Origin: Harmothoe impar
Lineage: Eukaryota; Annelida; Polychaeta; Phyllodocida; Polynoidae
Direction: 5' to 3'
NCBI GenBank assembly: GCA_947462335.1
Contig: OX381720.1
Coordinates: 43,941,152-44,005,151 of the forward strand
Length of the DNA: 64,000 nt
How positions within the stretch are numbered: position 1 is the first letter of the stretch; each line of letters starts with the position of its first letter. A program made the position numbers and the translations under genes. Below, piece after piece: positions 45,183 to 56,760 of the stretch. The notes beneath the pieces are model-generated. The model saw nothing but the letters and a program-made list of their open reading frames with translations. It did not search any database and was not told the DNA's origin.

Positions 45183-48100
45183 ATGAAGAAGGGATGGACC
45201 AGTTTGGCATTTTTGGCAGTTTTCGTGTCTCTTTCAAAATGTCATAATGAGTTTACAGACAGGAAGGTTTCCAGTGCTCAGGTAGTGGTACGTATACTTC
45301 CACAATACAAAGTTATAAGTGAGAGAATTAGCATCTTTAGAAGCCACATAGTGAACTTCTTGTCAAAGTCATCTGCACCACGCTGCACTGGTGCCCCCCA
45401 TCCCTCTTTCCCCACCATTTAACTTACCAATTAGTTAAGAAAATAATACTACCGCAAATTCTCACGTAGAAGCCGCGGCTAGTACGAGGGTCAGATCGCC
45501 AGTGCGGCTTATAGGATCAGCCCAGAGTCAGGGTGCGGCTTATACACGAGATTTTGCTACTATTGTACAGTATTAAAGCCACCATAATCAGATGGCCGGT
45601 GTGGCCTATAGGATCGGCCCAAACTCGGGGTGCGGCTTATAAGCGAGAATTCACGGTAAGTAATGAGTAAAATGAATCCCCCCATAAATACCCCTTACTG
45701 GTTTATCATATTCTACTGAAGAAATCTATGGTCATTTCTTTCAAAATCAGGAACAGGAACTCCTGAATTGCAGGGGGTAAGAGAGGTTGGTATAACATTT
45801 GTTGACCCCTTTGTTGGTTTGAAATTGATTGTGTATACTGTGTGCGTGCGGGTGTTTAATAAAGATTTTAATCATGAAAAATATTGTTGGAAGTGGCTGT
45901 AGACATTGGAAAATCTGTTTATATGCCCAGTACTATTCAGGGTTATTCACCCCCCCCCCCCCCCACACACACACAGCTCTTATCACAGGCCACCGCTATA
46001 GTGGATAATACTAGCACAGATCCACGTGGCAGTAGTGACACCACACTTTCAAACTACACTGTAAAAAATCTGTGTTGCGGGAACATGGATAAAGAGTAAC
46101 ACACTTGAGTGAGATCACACTTTTCTCAACACACTTACACACTTTTTTTGTCAAAAGGGAATAAAAGTGTGTATGAATGCCCTATCTATAGCTAATTGAC
46201 CCCAATAACCATGGATATCTTTATACCATTGGAAAGCTATACTTTCAGTCTACACAATACAAAGTTTCTGCAATGGTAGGTACATGTTGAGTAGTGATTC
46301 TATTTGAATGAGTAAGTGGGGATTGGGAAGTGTGTGCTGCCTGTGGAGTACCCACTTTTGACACTGAAAATATATAGCTCTCCAGAAACACTCTGTAGGA
46401 GAATGCCTATTATTCCAGGGTAAACTGCTCTGATCAGTTTGTAAATGACGGCTTTGGAAAGCCATGATATAGGCCTACATTTAATGATGTCACACTCTTG
46501 CCTCAGACCCAGAGGAACAGAGCTACAGTAAAATCTTTTCTAAAATACAGCAAATCACCTTTAAATCTAAGGAGGATAAAAGTGTGTGACCACACATTTA
46601 AATTCTATATGTGTCTAATATCTACTGTCCAAAAACAAAAATAAACCGATGAAAATGAGTCAGCATAATACACAGATATGTGCTGTCTGAGAGGTAGTAC
46701 ATTCCCTATATAAGTCACCCTCCACTGCACCTGGATCACCACCAGCTACGCTGTGGCAGCGGAGGGCTATTTCTGAACCAATCCTCTGCATGGTAAAAGA
46801 GGGTCCTCCTGTCCTGTCAAAACCCCCTGCTTTCTGTAAGGAAAATTCATTAAAAAATTCTTCTAATTGTGCTAGCGCTACAATTCCTCCAGCATTCTCT
46901 TAGTTAAGATTCAGCCTATCTATCTTGTATGAAAAACAAGTGTGTAGTGTGTTTAAAAAATAAGGGTGTGTAAAAAAAGTTTACAAAAAGGTGTGTTAAA
47001 ATGTGTTTTAAGTTAACACACATTTTTTAGAGTGTATCTTTGTCCTTTATATGCTCTCTTGCCTATCGTTCCCTAGTTATTTCAATTACCGTAAAACCTC
47101 GCATAGAAGCCGCGGCTAGTATGCGAATCAGATCGCCAGTGCGGCTTATAGAATCGGCCCAAAGTCGGGGTGCGGCTTATACGCGAGTTTTTCGAAATTG
47201 CAATTTCCAAAATGATTACAAAATCACCTTAACATAGCTCAAGGGGTCACAGACAAGGGGGTGAGGGGGGGGGTAGTGTAGATCACTTTACAATATCAGT
47301 CCTAAGACAATGCAACCACTCGCACCTTAGCCCTAAGACAATGCAACACACTCGCACCTCTGCCCTAAGACAATGCAGCCCACCACTAATCCCTGAAAGC
47401 ATCCTATCAGTAACAATGCGCCAATAGGGGGGGGGGGGCAGGGGGGGGTGACCGCCACATAAGAGTACTAGATCTACATTAGGTCGGGGCGGAGGGAGGT
47501 GGGGGGTTCAGTAAAGACATATGTGTGGCTCATAGACTTAAGCTAAAGTTTTTTTTCGTTTCAGTGAGCTCTAAACGAGACTCATTTATTACAAAGTGTT
47601 ACAGAGCAAGTCGTGTGACGTTTTCATTTGTACTGAATCAAAAAGTGATATTGTTTCGATAAAAATAACAAGGATATGACCATTTTAGCACAAGTATTAA
47701 AGAGGTACTATAGACTATAGGGCTAGCAAAGTAGCATTAACTAGATAATATTGATCTCATGATATTGTTCATTATATTTCGTCCTGGGTTTTTATGATAT
47801 AGGTAGCACTGTGTGTGCTTAGTGTTCTGGACTGTTTGGTGATACAGCAGATTGGCCTTCATGTGGCACAAAAGAGTTCGACTTATGTATAGGTATATGT
47901 CATTGTGTCTTTAGTGAGACAACTTATTGATAACCAAGTTAGAATAGAACATAGTAATACAGTCATTCAAATAAACAAAACAATAGAACAAGAAGTAGTG
48001 TTGTGGTTTTTTGGTTTACCCTAGGGCTTTACCCTTAAGTTGGGGGTGCGGCTTATACGCTGGGTTTTCCCAAATACCATTCAGAAGGCCTCTGCGGCTT

Positions 48101-49794
48101 ATAGGATTGCCCCAAAGTCGGGGTGCGACTTATACGCGAGTTAGGCTTATACGCGAGGTTTTATGGTACATGTAAAAAGTGTATAGCGTAGTCTCGGTTT
48201 TCTCCGTATGGGCAGCCATGTTAGTTCTGAGCTCGCAATCTATCATGAGACTTAGGCAGTGACCAGCCACTCACAACCCATAGCTTCCACGCAACAAGCT
48301 GCAGTACGAGAGCAGAACCAAGGTCTCAAGATTGCTGCATGGTGTCAGTGTAAACTTTGCAGCTGCGCACCAGTTAGAGAGCTATACATGCATGACCATA
48401 TTCATGGGCTGCACATGTTGATGTGCGCTGTGTAGTATCCATTGCTTATTCTTGCAGCAAAATAGCTGTGCATTGGTATAAAGAGACTAAATATTCCCCC
48501 CTGATCATTAAATCATTAAAATAGGTATACATGTGTTAACAAAGCTACTTCGTACACAAAATACGAAAAGAATAGGGTTAAAAAACGAATTTACCCGAAT
48601 TGTCTCAAGATAATTTACATGGCATATGGCTTGAGGAAACTACCTCAAACAGCATCTAGCCAGGCATGTAAAATCCAATACAGAACAGCTAGCTTGAATT
48701 CAGCTCCAAGCATTTATTGGCATTATTGCCACACTATTTTTGTCTGGCCTTCTATCAACAGTATTGGTATATTAATTCATAACATTCTGTCATAAACACT
48801 GTTAAAGGAGCTCTGAATCTATGACGTCATCCCCGTGCAAAAGTAGGCAGGGTTAGGTCACGGATTCAGTGCTCCTTTAAAATATGCATGCAGTATGTAG
48901 TAGCCAGCTTATGTAGTAAATGATGTTACAATTGACCCCAAAAGTAGTCATTAAATTAATTAAATATTCTAATTCTTATGCATTACAGGCCTGCATCGAA
49001 TGCCGTTTGAAGCGCCTTCCAGAGGTGAGGATGTTCATCAGCGAAGACGTTCCTCTCTTGTATTCTTTTGTATAATTAAATGATCATCTTTAGGCCAAAA
49101 AAGGTTTGTTTCAGGACACCTGACCGACCCTATCAAAACAGGGCCGAACCTACGTTTTTTATGCACTTTTGAATAAATCTTCATATTTTTACACTTTTTT
49201 GGTCAATTTTAGGGTTTTCAAAAAAGTTGGCTGGTACATTTATGTTAAAAAGAAATTAAAAAAAAACACAAAGCTGATTTCCCAACCTGCATTAAACTCA
49301 TGAATAAGGCATCATTGTTATACCTTTGACCATGATAACAGCCATAATGTTGAGTTCAAGGCCAAGCCGGGCGATGACCCCAACCTGCTGCTGCTCAATG
49401 CTGGGGGACACACTGTGGAGGTTAGTGACCAAGTACTTCAAAATTGCATTTAGTATGCTGGCCATTCATCACAGTTTTAACCCATCCTAAAAATAATCAC
49501 TTTGTGTGATGAGATTACATTACCGTAAAACCTCGCGTATAAGCCTAACTCGCGTATAAGCCGCATCCCGACTTTGGGCCAATCTTATAAGCCGCACCAG
49601 CGATCTGATTCTGGTGACTTTTATACTGTACTATAGGAGCAAAAACTCGCGTATAAGCCGCACCCTGACTCTGTGCCGATCTTATAAGCCGCACTGGCGA
49701 TCTGATTCGCATACAAGCCGCGGCTTATACGCGAGGTTTTACGGTAGTTATTACATGTACTGCTCACAATATGCTCAGTGACTGTGAACAGAAC

Positions 49795-49876
<82 letters not shown>

Positions 49877-50927
49877 ATCCACTGGAAACTGGCCCATATT
49901 GAGATTACCATATTATTGCATACGCTGTTTAAAAAAATCCGTTAAAATAACGGAGATTCACTGGCAACGCTGGGTGCCGGACTTTCACCGTAAAAATAAC
50001 GGTCACCGTCATTTCAAATTCTCCGTAATTATAACGGTGAAAGTCAGGCACGCAGCGGTGCCAGTGAATCACCGTTAATCTGACAAAATACGGAACATCA
50101 CTGTTATTTTAATACAGTGCCTAAACAATAGCAAATCAGCAATAGCATCTTAGTGTCAAGACTTTAGGCCTAATCATTAGGAATCAGTTTATAAGAGCCT
50201 TATAAAATGCTTCATGACACTTTGTAATGCCAGTCCATGAGAAGAAATCACTCTAGGATGGCTACAGAGCAAACCTTACAGCTGTTCATCTATATATTTT
50301 TCTTGTTACCACAAAAATGGTGTTCTTAGCATCCATGAAAATCTCCTGATGAACCAAACTTCCACCTGGTGTGATAAAACTAAACATCAATTAAACGAAG
50401 CTTCACCGTAAAATAAATAAACTCTGTTTCACTGTGCTGAATTACGGATATTCAAAGTAAAATTGATTGATTTTACATTGCCCCACTGTAATAATATATA
50501 ATGATGATCCACCGTAAAATTTTACATTGATTCTCTGTATATTCAACAGAATATTTTTACAAGACATAGCTTCACTTCAAATAAATAAACTGTGTTTCAC
50601 CGTACTGGATTACAGATATTCATAGTAAAATTGGTTGACTTAACATTGCCTCACCGTAATCACATTTACGATAATCCACAGTAAAGTTTTGCATTGATTC
50701 TCCGTATATTCAACAGAATATTTTTACAGTGTAGTATTATTTTTGGTCTGATAATGCTGCTATACATGTATGGATTCCCATTACAGCGTATTGCCTTGAG
50801 TCAATTCAGTAGGGTGAGATGCAATAATTTGCTCATCAGGAAGGGCTTCTACAGGAAAGACTATAAGGATCAGGAGGTTCCTGAGCAGTACCGCAGTGTT
50901 CCCCAAATCCAGCGTCAGGAGCTGTAA
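45183..50927 (+). CDS. SELENOM: Selenoprotein M paralogue, copy 3, Sec changed to Cys (C-I-E-C)
   Basis: Exons 45183-45287, 48989-49059, 49342-49420 and 50787-50927, all with AG/GT borders and the same phases, give 131 aa. The redox motif reads C37-I-E-C40. The codon at 49001-49003 is TGC, where copy 2 has TGA. Exon 2 differs from copy 2 at four of 71 sites, three of them synonymous, so the reading frame looks constrained. Other blocks are kept (HNVEFKAKPGDDPNLLLLN, GFYRKDYKDQEVPEQY, ending R-Q-E-L). It would be made without selenium and act as a C-x-x-C thiol oxidoreductase in the ER. Several transposons have entered its introns. It could alternatively be a very young pseudogene, but no break was found. 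Confidence 0.9.
45452..45656. mobile_element. TA-flanked CCG(T/C)AAA MITE in SELENOM copy 3 intron 1
   Basis: 205 bp with inverted ends (CCGCAAATTCTCACG... and its complement), flanked by TA. Copy 2 at about 35975 has the uninterrupted site AATACTAAGTAATGAG, so the insertion happened after the duplication. Confidence 0.85.
46057..47034. mobile_element. CACTGTAAAAA-ended element in SELENOM copy 3 intron 1
   Basis: 978 bp, starting CACTGTAAAAAATCTGTGTT and ending in the complement of CACTCTAAAAAATGTGTGTT, flanked by TA. Copy 2 has the empty site (AAACTATCT, about 38071). GTGTGTTAA-type motifs cluster at both ends. No ORF. Confidence 0.8.
47089..48166. mobile_element. CCGTAAAACC MITE carrying a nested insertion
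   Basis: Starts CCGTAAAACCTCGCATAGAA and ends CGCGAGGTTTTATGG, flanked by TA. Copy 2 has the empty site AATTACATGTAAA. About 850 bp of unrelated sequence (about 47185-48030, with G runs at 47262 and 47431 and repeated CCCTAAGACAATGCA motifs) separates the two MITE halves. Confidence 0.7.
49001..49003 (+). other. SELENOM: Cys codon TGC replacing Sec TGA
   Basis: Position-by-position alignment with exon 2 of copy 2 places TGC exactly at the Sec codon. A single A-to-C change separates the two. Confidence 0.93.
49523..49744. mobile_element. CCGTAAAACC MITE in SELENOM copy 3 intron 3
   Basis: 222 bp with inverted ends CCGTAAAACCTCGCGTATAA, flanked by TA. The homologous point in copy 2 reads GATTACAATAGTTATTAC, an empty site with one TA. 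Confidence 0.88.
49799..49876. repeat. TA/TG microsatellite
   Basis: (TA)n about 57 bp followed by (TG)n about 20 bp, the counterpart of the TA tract at 40566-40701 in copy 2. Confidence 0.9.
49923..50731. mobile_element. C(A/G)CTG-ended element with ACGG(T/A) repeats
   Basis: 809 bp, from CGCTGTTTAAAAAAATCCGT to ATTTTTACAGTG, flanked by TA. Copy 2 lacks it (site GCATAGTAGTAG, about 40746). The interior repeats a module: TTCACCGTAA, AAATAACGG, TTACATTG(A/C). It belongs with 37141-37991 and 46057-47034 by its termini, although the interiors differ. Confidence 0.75.
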
Positions 50928-51211
50928 GCACTGCACGGCACTCAGCCCACCAACATCACAAATCACGCAACTCTCATGCATTACTACTATCTGCTTCACC
51001 TACATTTGTACTTTGCCATCACATATTAGTAAATGACCAACTTTCTGGCCATTGCTTACAGCATTATCTTACACCATGTTGGATTTGTATAGCCCAGAAC
51101 TGATATTACTCAGTTTATTTGTACTTTTGCATAATTTTAGCTGATATATAGTTTTGGTATTGTGACGTCAGATGACGTGTCCCCGCTGTCACTAGGCTTG
51201 CTGATTCTGCT

Positions 51212-51291
51212 GCTGTTGGCTGAAGACTCAGATGAGTGGTCAGCCTAAACCTTGTGGCTGATAACTGAAGGCGCGTCTGTCAGCGGGCAGC
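51212..51291 (+). promoter_or_regulatory. relic SECIS of SELENOM copy 3
   Basis: Homologous to 34092-34172. The C after the ATGA core is deleted, TGATGAC has become TGATAAC in the upper helix, and the lower helix has a substitution (CAGCGGGCAG for CAGCTGGCAG). The ATGA (51232-51235), AAACC and TGA (51266-51268) cores survive, so residual function cannot be excluded. It is no longer needed if the only Sec codon is TGC. AATAAA is at 51403-51408. Confidence 0.8.
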
Positions 51292-51529
51292 ATGATACTA
51301 CAAATGTACCACCAACAGAATGAGTGTCTGTGTTACCCTGTGGCTGTATTGTTATGTAGAGGTGTGACGGATTGTAGACAGAATATGGAGTGAGAATATT
51401 TGAATAAAGTTTATCCAAGAACGATTGCCTTCCCAATGCTGTTCCTGACCACAATATCTTGTTTTTATCACATGTGTGATCCCAGACATATCTTTGGGCC
51501 ACATAATGCTTTGATGAAATACGCCCTGT

Positions 51530-51985
51530 ACTGTCAAGATGTTCTCACCTCTTAGATATTGCCTCTCAAGATAGTGTCAAGAAGCTCCAGAGTGTCCAGA
51601 ACAGAATCTTGCAGTCCTATCATATGATAGGGACAATTGAAGAGGCTTTGGATACAGTTTATCTCCTGTGTGAGACGTTGAAGCAACAGGTTATAAGGCA
51701 AGAACTATTGCTGTCATGTATGTACTCTAAGGCCAAAAAACTAACTCCCCCTACATAATATGATGAAGCTAGAACAAGGAATAGTAAGAAAAGAAATTTC
51801 CCTGCTATCACATCCAAATTACACGGAAATGATAAAAGCCCATATCATAGAGGGTTACAGCTCTGGAATGGTTTGGACTTTGAGGTCCAGATAGCTCCAA
51901 ACAAAATGATTTTCAAAGAGAAAGGTAAGAAAAGACTAAATGCTAACCTGAAAGGGGCTAGAGAGAAGTTGTTGGCAGTTTGAAG
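51530..51985 (+). pseudogene. possible LINE ORF2 remnant
   Basis: One frame reads LLDIASQDSVKKLQSVQNRI and, after a stop near 51758, YHRGLQLWNGLDFEVQIAPN. The first block resembles the segment after the RT domain of many LINEs (L..VQ.R). It is degraded, and the match is to a general pattern only. Confidence 0.4.
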
Positions 51986-52823
51986 AAATATGAGGGATAC
52001 TAAGAGGCTAAAATGTACAATCAAACCCCTTTTTCATGTCTTCCCAGAGAGGAGAAAGAACAATAACATGAACCAAAAGAACTAGTAAGGCTGTGTAAAG
52101 TATGTATTTTTATGATAGATAGACTATTTGATGTTCTCTGATATGGTATTTTATGCATATCAGTGGTGTCCTGATCCTGATTGTTGGATGTTGGTGCTAA
52201 ACCAGTTCATCTTGTTGGATTGTAGCAATGATGGTTCATGTACCCCCCCCCCCCCCATACTCAAACCTCTACGTATCATCTGTAATATGTCTAAATAATA
52301 AAAACAAGTAGTCATAGGAAAAAATAGGATTCAGGGCAGAATTAGGAAATAAACACCAACAGATAATCGTAGTTCTCTGGCCAATCTCTATCTGAATAAT
52401 ACTAACCTACTATGAGGTTCAAACATCACCTGACAAGCTAGCCCTGGTCATAGGACACTGGATTTTAGATCCAAAGGTTGCGGGTTCACATACCACCCAT
52501 TCCAGCATTTCTTTAGGTGGTAGCAAAAATGCAAATGACCATAGGTCTAGTAAGCCAATTTTATATACTGTATAGGTTAACCACCCATCAACCATAGTAC
52601 CCCCCAAACAATCCTAGGTGGCAGCAACATTTCAAACTAGTTCAGGAAAGAAACACCATGTCACTGGGGTCGACACTGGGATATCCCTTTAAGTAATAGA
52701 CTGTCACCTAAGCAGAAAAAGCGGGTGGAGCAAAAGGTTATCTAAAGTTGTTAAAGCATGTGTTTAACTATAAGTATCTACTTCACTGGATGGATTACCC
52801 CCACAGAAATAACCAGTGTAGTA
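51986..52823. other. intergenic, nothing recognised
   Basis: AT-rich sequence with a C run at 52243-52256. No gene or repeat structure could be supported. Confidence 0.5.
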
Positions 52824-53164
52824 CAGTGGCCGAGGAGGGTCAGATTCTTTGGTAAACTTAAATTTGAAAATTTACTTCAAGTTGCAAAATAATAACTTGA
52901 CTTGAAAGTGAAAAGTCCAACTTCATCCACCTACTGTCACCTGTCAACTGTCAATTCAAATAGATCAACTTGTGACTGCTATCTTTCAACATTACATGAA
53001 ACCAAAAACAATATAAATATCAAAGTTGAAAGTGAAAATTCCAACTTCAGTTGCTTACTGACAACTGTTGACTGTAAATTCAAGAACAGCAGCTTGTGAC
53101 AGGTATTCCTAAGCTCTGTATGCAATTTCATGTGTTCAATGGTATGTTACAAAGGGTTCTGCCA

Positions 53165-53866
53165 CACAAGTAACCCACACGTTGTACACAAGCAGTGCAC
53201 AAGTGGTACACAAGTGTGCAAAAGTGACATACAAGTATGCACAAGTGCCATACAAGTGTGCACAAAGTAGTGCACAAGTGTGCACAAGTGGTGCACAAGT
53301 GTGCACAAATGTGCACTAGTGGTGCACAAGTGTGCACAAGTGGTGCACAAGTGTGCACAGGTGGTGCACAAGTGGTGCACAAGTGTGCACAAATGGTGCA
53401 CAAGTGTGCACAAGTGGTGCACAAGTGTGCACAAGTGTGCACAAGTGTGCACAAGTGGTGCACAAGTGTGCATAAGTGTGCACAAGTGACACTCTTGTAT
53501 GCTAGGTATGCATACTTGTGTAGTTATGCTCTACTTGTGCACTACTTGTGCACAAGTACACACTTGTGCACACTTGTGCACCACTTGTCCACACTTGTGT
53601 ATCACTTGTGCACACCTGTGCATCACTTGTGCACCCTTATGTATCACTTGTGCACACGTGTGTACCACTTGTGCACACTTGGGTACCACTTGTGTACACT
53701 TGTGCACACTCATATGCCACTTGTGTGCCATTGAGCATACTTATGTGCCACTTGTGCATACTTTAGCACACTTGTATGACACTTATGCACACTTGTATGC
53801 CACTTGTGCACATTAATGCACCACTTGTGCTAACTTGTGTGCCACTTGAATGTTAAAGTTGAATGT
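53165..53866. repeat. palindromic GTGCACAAGT minisatellite
   Basis: About 53165-53490 is a tandem array of GTGCACAAGT with TG/GGT spacers, and about 53520-53866 is the same unit in the opposite orientation (ACTTGTGCAC). The two halves can fold into one hairpin of more than 300 bp. The unit itself contains the palindrome GTGCAC. Confidence 0.9.
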
Positions 53867-54305
53867 TACAAGCCTTTGAGAAGCATGTGACAAGTGTGTG
53901 GCAATTGTGATAAGCATGTGACAAGCATTTGACAAGTATCTGGCAAGCATGTGGCAAGTGTTTGAGAAGTATGTGACAAACATGTGACAAGTGTGACAAG
54001 TATGTGACAAAAAGTATGCAAATGTGTCAAACACTTGCCAAACACTTGCCAAACACTTGCCACATGCTTGTCACACACTTGTCACATGCTTGTCACATGC
54101 TTGTCACATGCTTGTCACACTTGTTACATGCTTGTCACATGCTTGCCCCATGCTTGTCACTTCATTGCCACATGCTCTCATATACTTGTCACATATGTAT
54201 GTATAATACTTGTCACACTTGTACCACTTTTCACACACTTGTCATATGCCGCACACTTGTCACACACTTGTCACAATTTTGTCACACACTTGTATGAAAC
54301 TTGTT
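53867..54305. repeat. palindromic (ATGTGACAAG)n minisatellite
   Basis: 53867-54020 carries (ATGTGACAAG/TTTGACAAG)n, and 54021-54305 carries the complement (CTTGTCACAT)n and CTTGCCAAACA variants. This is a second head-to-head array directly abutting the first. Confidence 0.88.
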
Positions 54306-54978
54306 AACACTGTGTGGCAGAACCCTTTGCAGAACCCTTTGCAGCATATTATAGGACACATGGAGTGACCTACAGTGCTAAAAGAAACCTGTCACAAGCT
54401 GTTGTTCAAGTTCAAGTTTTTCAAGTTTAACACTGTTTATTGCTTCTTCATATCAAGACGATCGACCTTCAGCAACCCGAATGTGGTCAGCATTCGTGCA
54501 ATTTTTCATGGTTTGTATGACGTACAGATGATTTTATAGAAAAATAAAAATATTGAGATTACATATGTGTGTCAGAGTTAGCTTAAATTCTTTCGCATTT
54601 TTAACAGAGACCAGTATTCTATCATCAAAAATCATGACATAGTGATTAGTCCTTTTTTCTGGACTGTGTAAAATAGGCATGCCCTTATCTAACGTCATTA
54701 CCATACCATCATTGTTCCTGAGTTGACAGTTTACAGTTGACAGTAAGTGAGTGAAGTTGGAGTTTTCACATTTAACTTTGACATTTGCATTGCTTTTGGT
54801 ATGATGTAGTGTTGAAAGATAGCAGTCACAAGTTGCTTTACTTGAATTGACAGTTGACAGGTGACAGTAAATGGTTGAAGTTAAAGTTTTCACTTTCAAC
54901 TTAGGCTGATTTTTTGCAAGTTGAAGTGAATTTGCAATTTCAAAATTTACAAAAAGATTTGACCCTCCTGGGCCACTG

Positions 54979-55985
<1,007 letters not shown>

Positions 55986-56422
55986 TGTAAAGATATTTGT
56001 GGGCATATGATGAACAACACGACAGCCAGCCTTGCGGTTTACCAGGAGATCCTTTATTTATAAGTGCTCAACAACAACTGACCAACTGGCCTCAGACGTT
56101 CCCTTATATACCCCTCCCGCGTCCCTTCCACGAGCTGCGTCCCGGCCGACTCCCGCTCCGGCCGACTCCCGTTCCGGCCGACTCCAGTTCGGCCGACCCG
56201 GTTCCGGACGGGACCCTCCCGGCCGAGAGTGTAGCTGCAGGGGCGCCCGTCCGGCCGACCCCCTCCTCCGCCCGCTACACTCTCCCCACCCTATCCAAAC
56301 CCCTACCTGAACTTTATACTAACAGAGTAGGTACCCGTGGATACTCGTCCTTAGTGACATTCGAAGTAACTTATATTTATCTATCGGAACAGTACTTAAT
56401 ACTACTAGGCCGAGGCCGAACA
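55986..56422 (-). repeat. 3' LTR of the Gypsy-type element
   Basis: On the minus strand it starts TGTTCGGCCTCGG just after a purine tract (GGGGGAAGGGAGA, 56424-56438) and ends ATATCTTTACA, so it has TG...CA ends. It contains a TATA box (TATATAAG, about 56103-56110) and an AATAAA signal (about 56052-56057). The left boundary is supported by the abrupt change from TA microsatellite. The matching 5' LTR is not in the window, so the length (about 437 bp) is unconfirmed. Confidence 0.7.
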
Positions 56423-56760
56423 ATCTCCCTTCCCCCTTAAGCGTTCCCTCCCCGCTCCCCCGACATGATATCACAATCCTTACTAGTAACGCTACGGCCC
56501 GCGGCCGACTATATCTTATAGTAACATGATAAGTAGGATCCGACGTGGAGGGGACTCCGCTACCCTCCGTGGTAGAGTAATACGTGGCATGAGGCCGACT
56601 ACAGCACTATTTAACAGACTACCATAACAATCGGCGTGGAGGGGGGCTCCGCTACCCTCCGTGTCTTCACGTAGTGTCCTTCCGGGCATGAGGCCGAACT
56701 ATATAAATATGATAACACATGAATATCGAGGCCGACTATAACACTATTTAACAGGCTGCC
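56423..56760. other. untranslated region before the 3' LTR
   Basis: Contains two imperfect copies of a segment of about 110-120 bp (ATGAGGCCGACTA...CTATTTAACAG...CAATCGGCGT), around 56590-56650 and 56690-56770, and the short motif GTGGAGGGG(G/A)(C)TCCGCT(A/G)CCCTCCGT repeated at 56547, 56636, 56836 and 56870. No coding frame of note. Confidence 0.55.

Larger units (their letters stand above)
45288..48988. other. intron 1 of SELENOM copy 3
   Basis: Copy-2-like intron sequence interrupted by the three elements listed at 45452, 46057 and 47089. No additional exon was found. Confidence 0.6.
52824..54978. mobile_element. 2155-bp foldback element with nested minisatellites
   Basis: The outer arms 52824-53110 and about 54690-54978 are long inverted repeats (CAGTGGCC(G/C)(A)GGAGGGTC at the tips). 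Each arm holds two tandem copies of a 130-150-bp unit containing GTTGAAAGTGAAAA and CAACTTGTGAC. TAGTA flanks both ends (52819-52823, 54979-54983). Inside lie four arrays: (GTGCACAAGT)n, its complement, (ATGTGACAAG)n, and its complement. A complementary pair GGTTCTGCCACACA (53157) and TGTGTGGCAGAACC (54310) brackets them. The long Cys/His/Leu ORFs are translations of the repeats. It resembles foldback transposons; no transposase. Confidence 0.85.

Noticed and set aside
53165..54305. CRISPR-like array
   Set aside because: Units are contiguous 10-mers without unique spacers, in an animal genome.
53128..54307. Long Cys/His/Leu/Thr ORFs on both strands, looking like metal-binding proteins
   Set aside because: They are open in several frames only because a 10-bp unit without stop codons is repeated; no start context, splice signals or non-repeat part.
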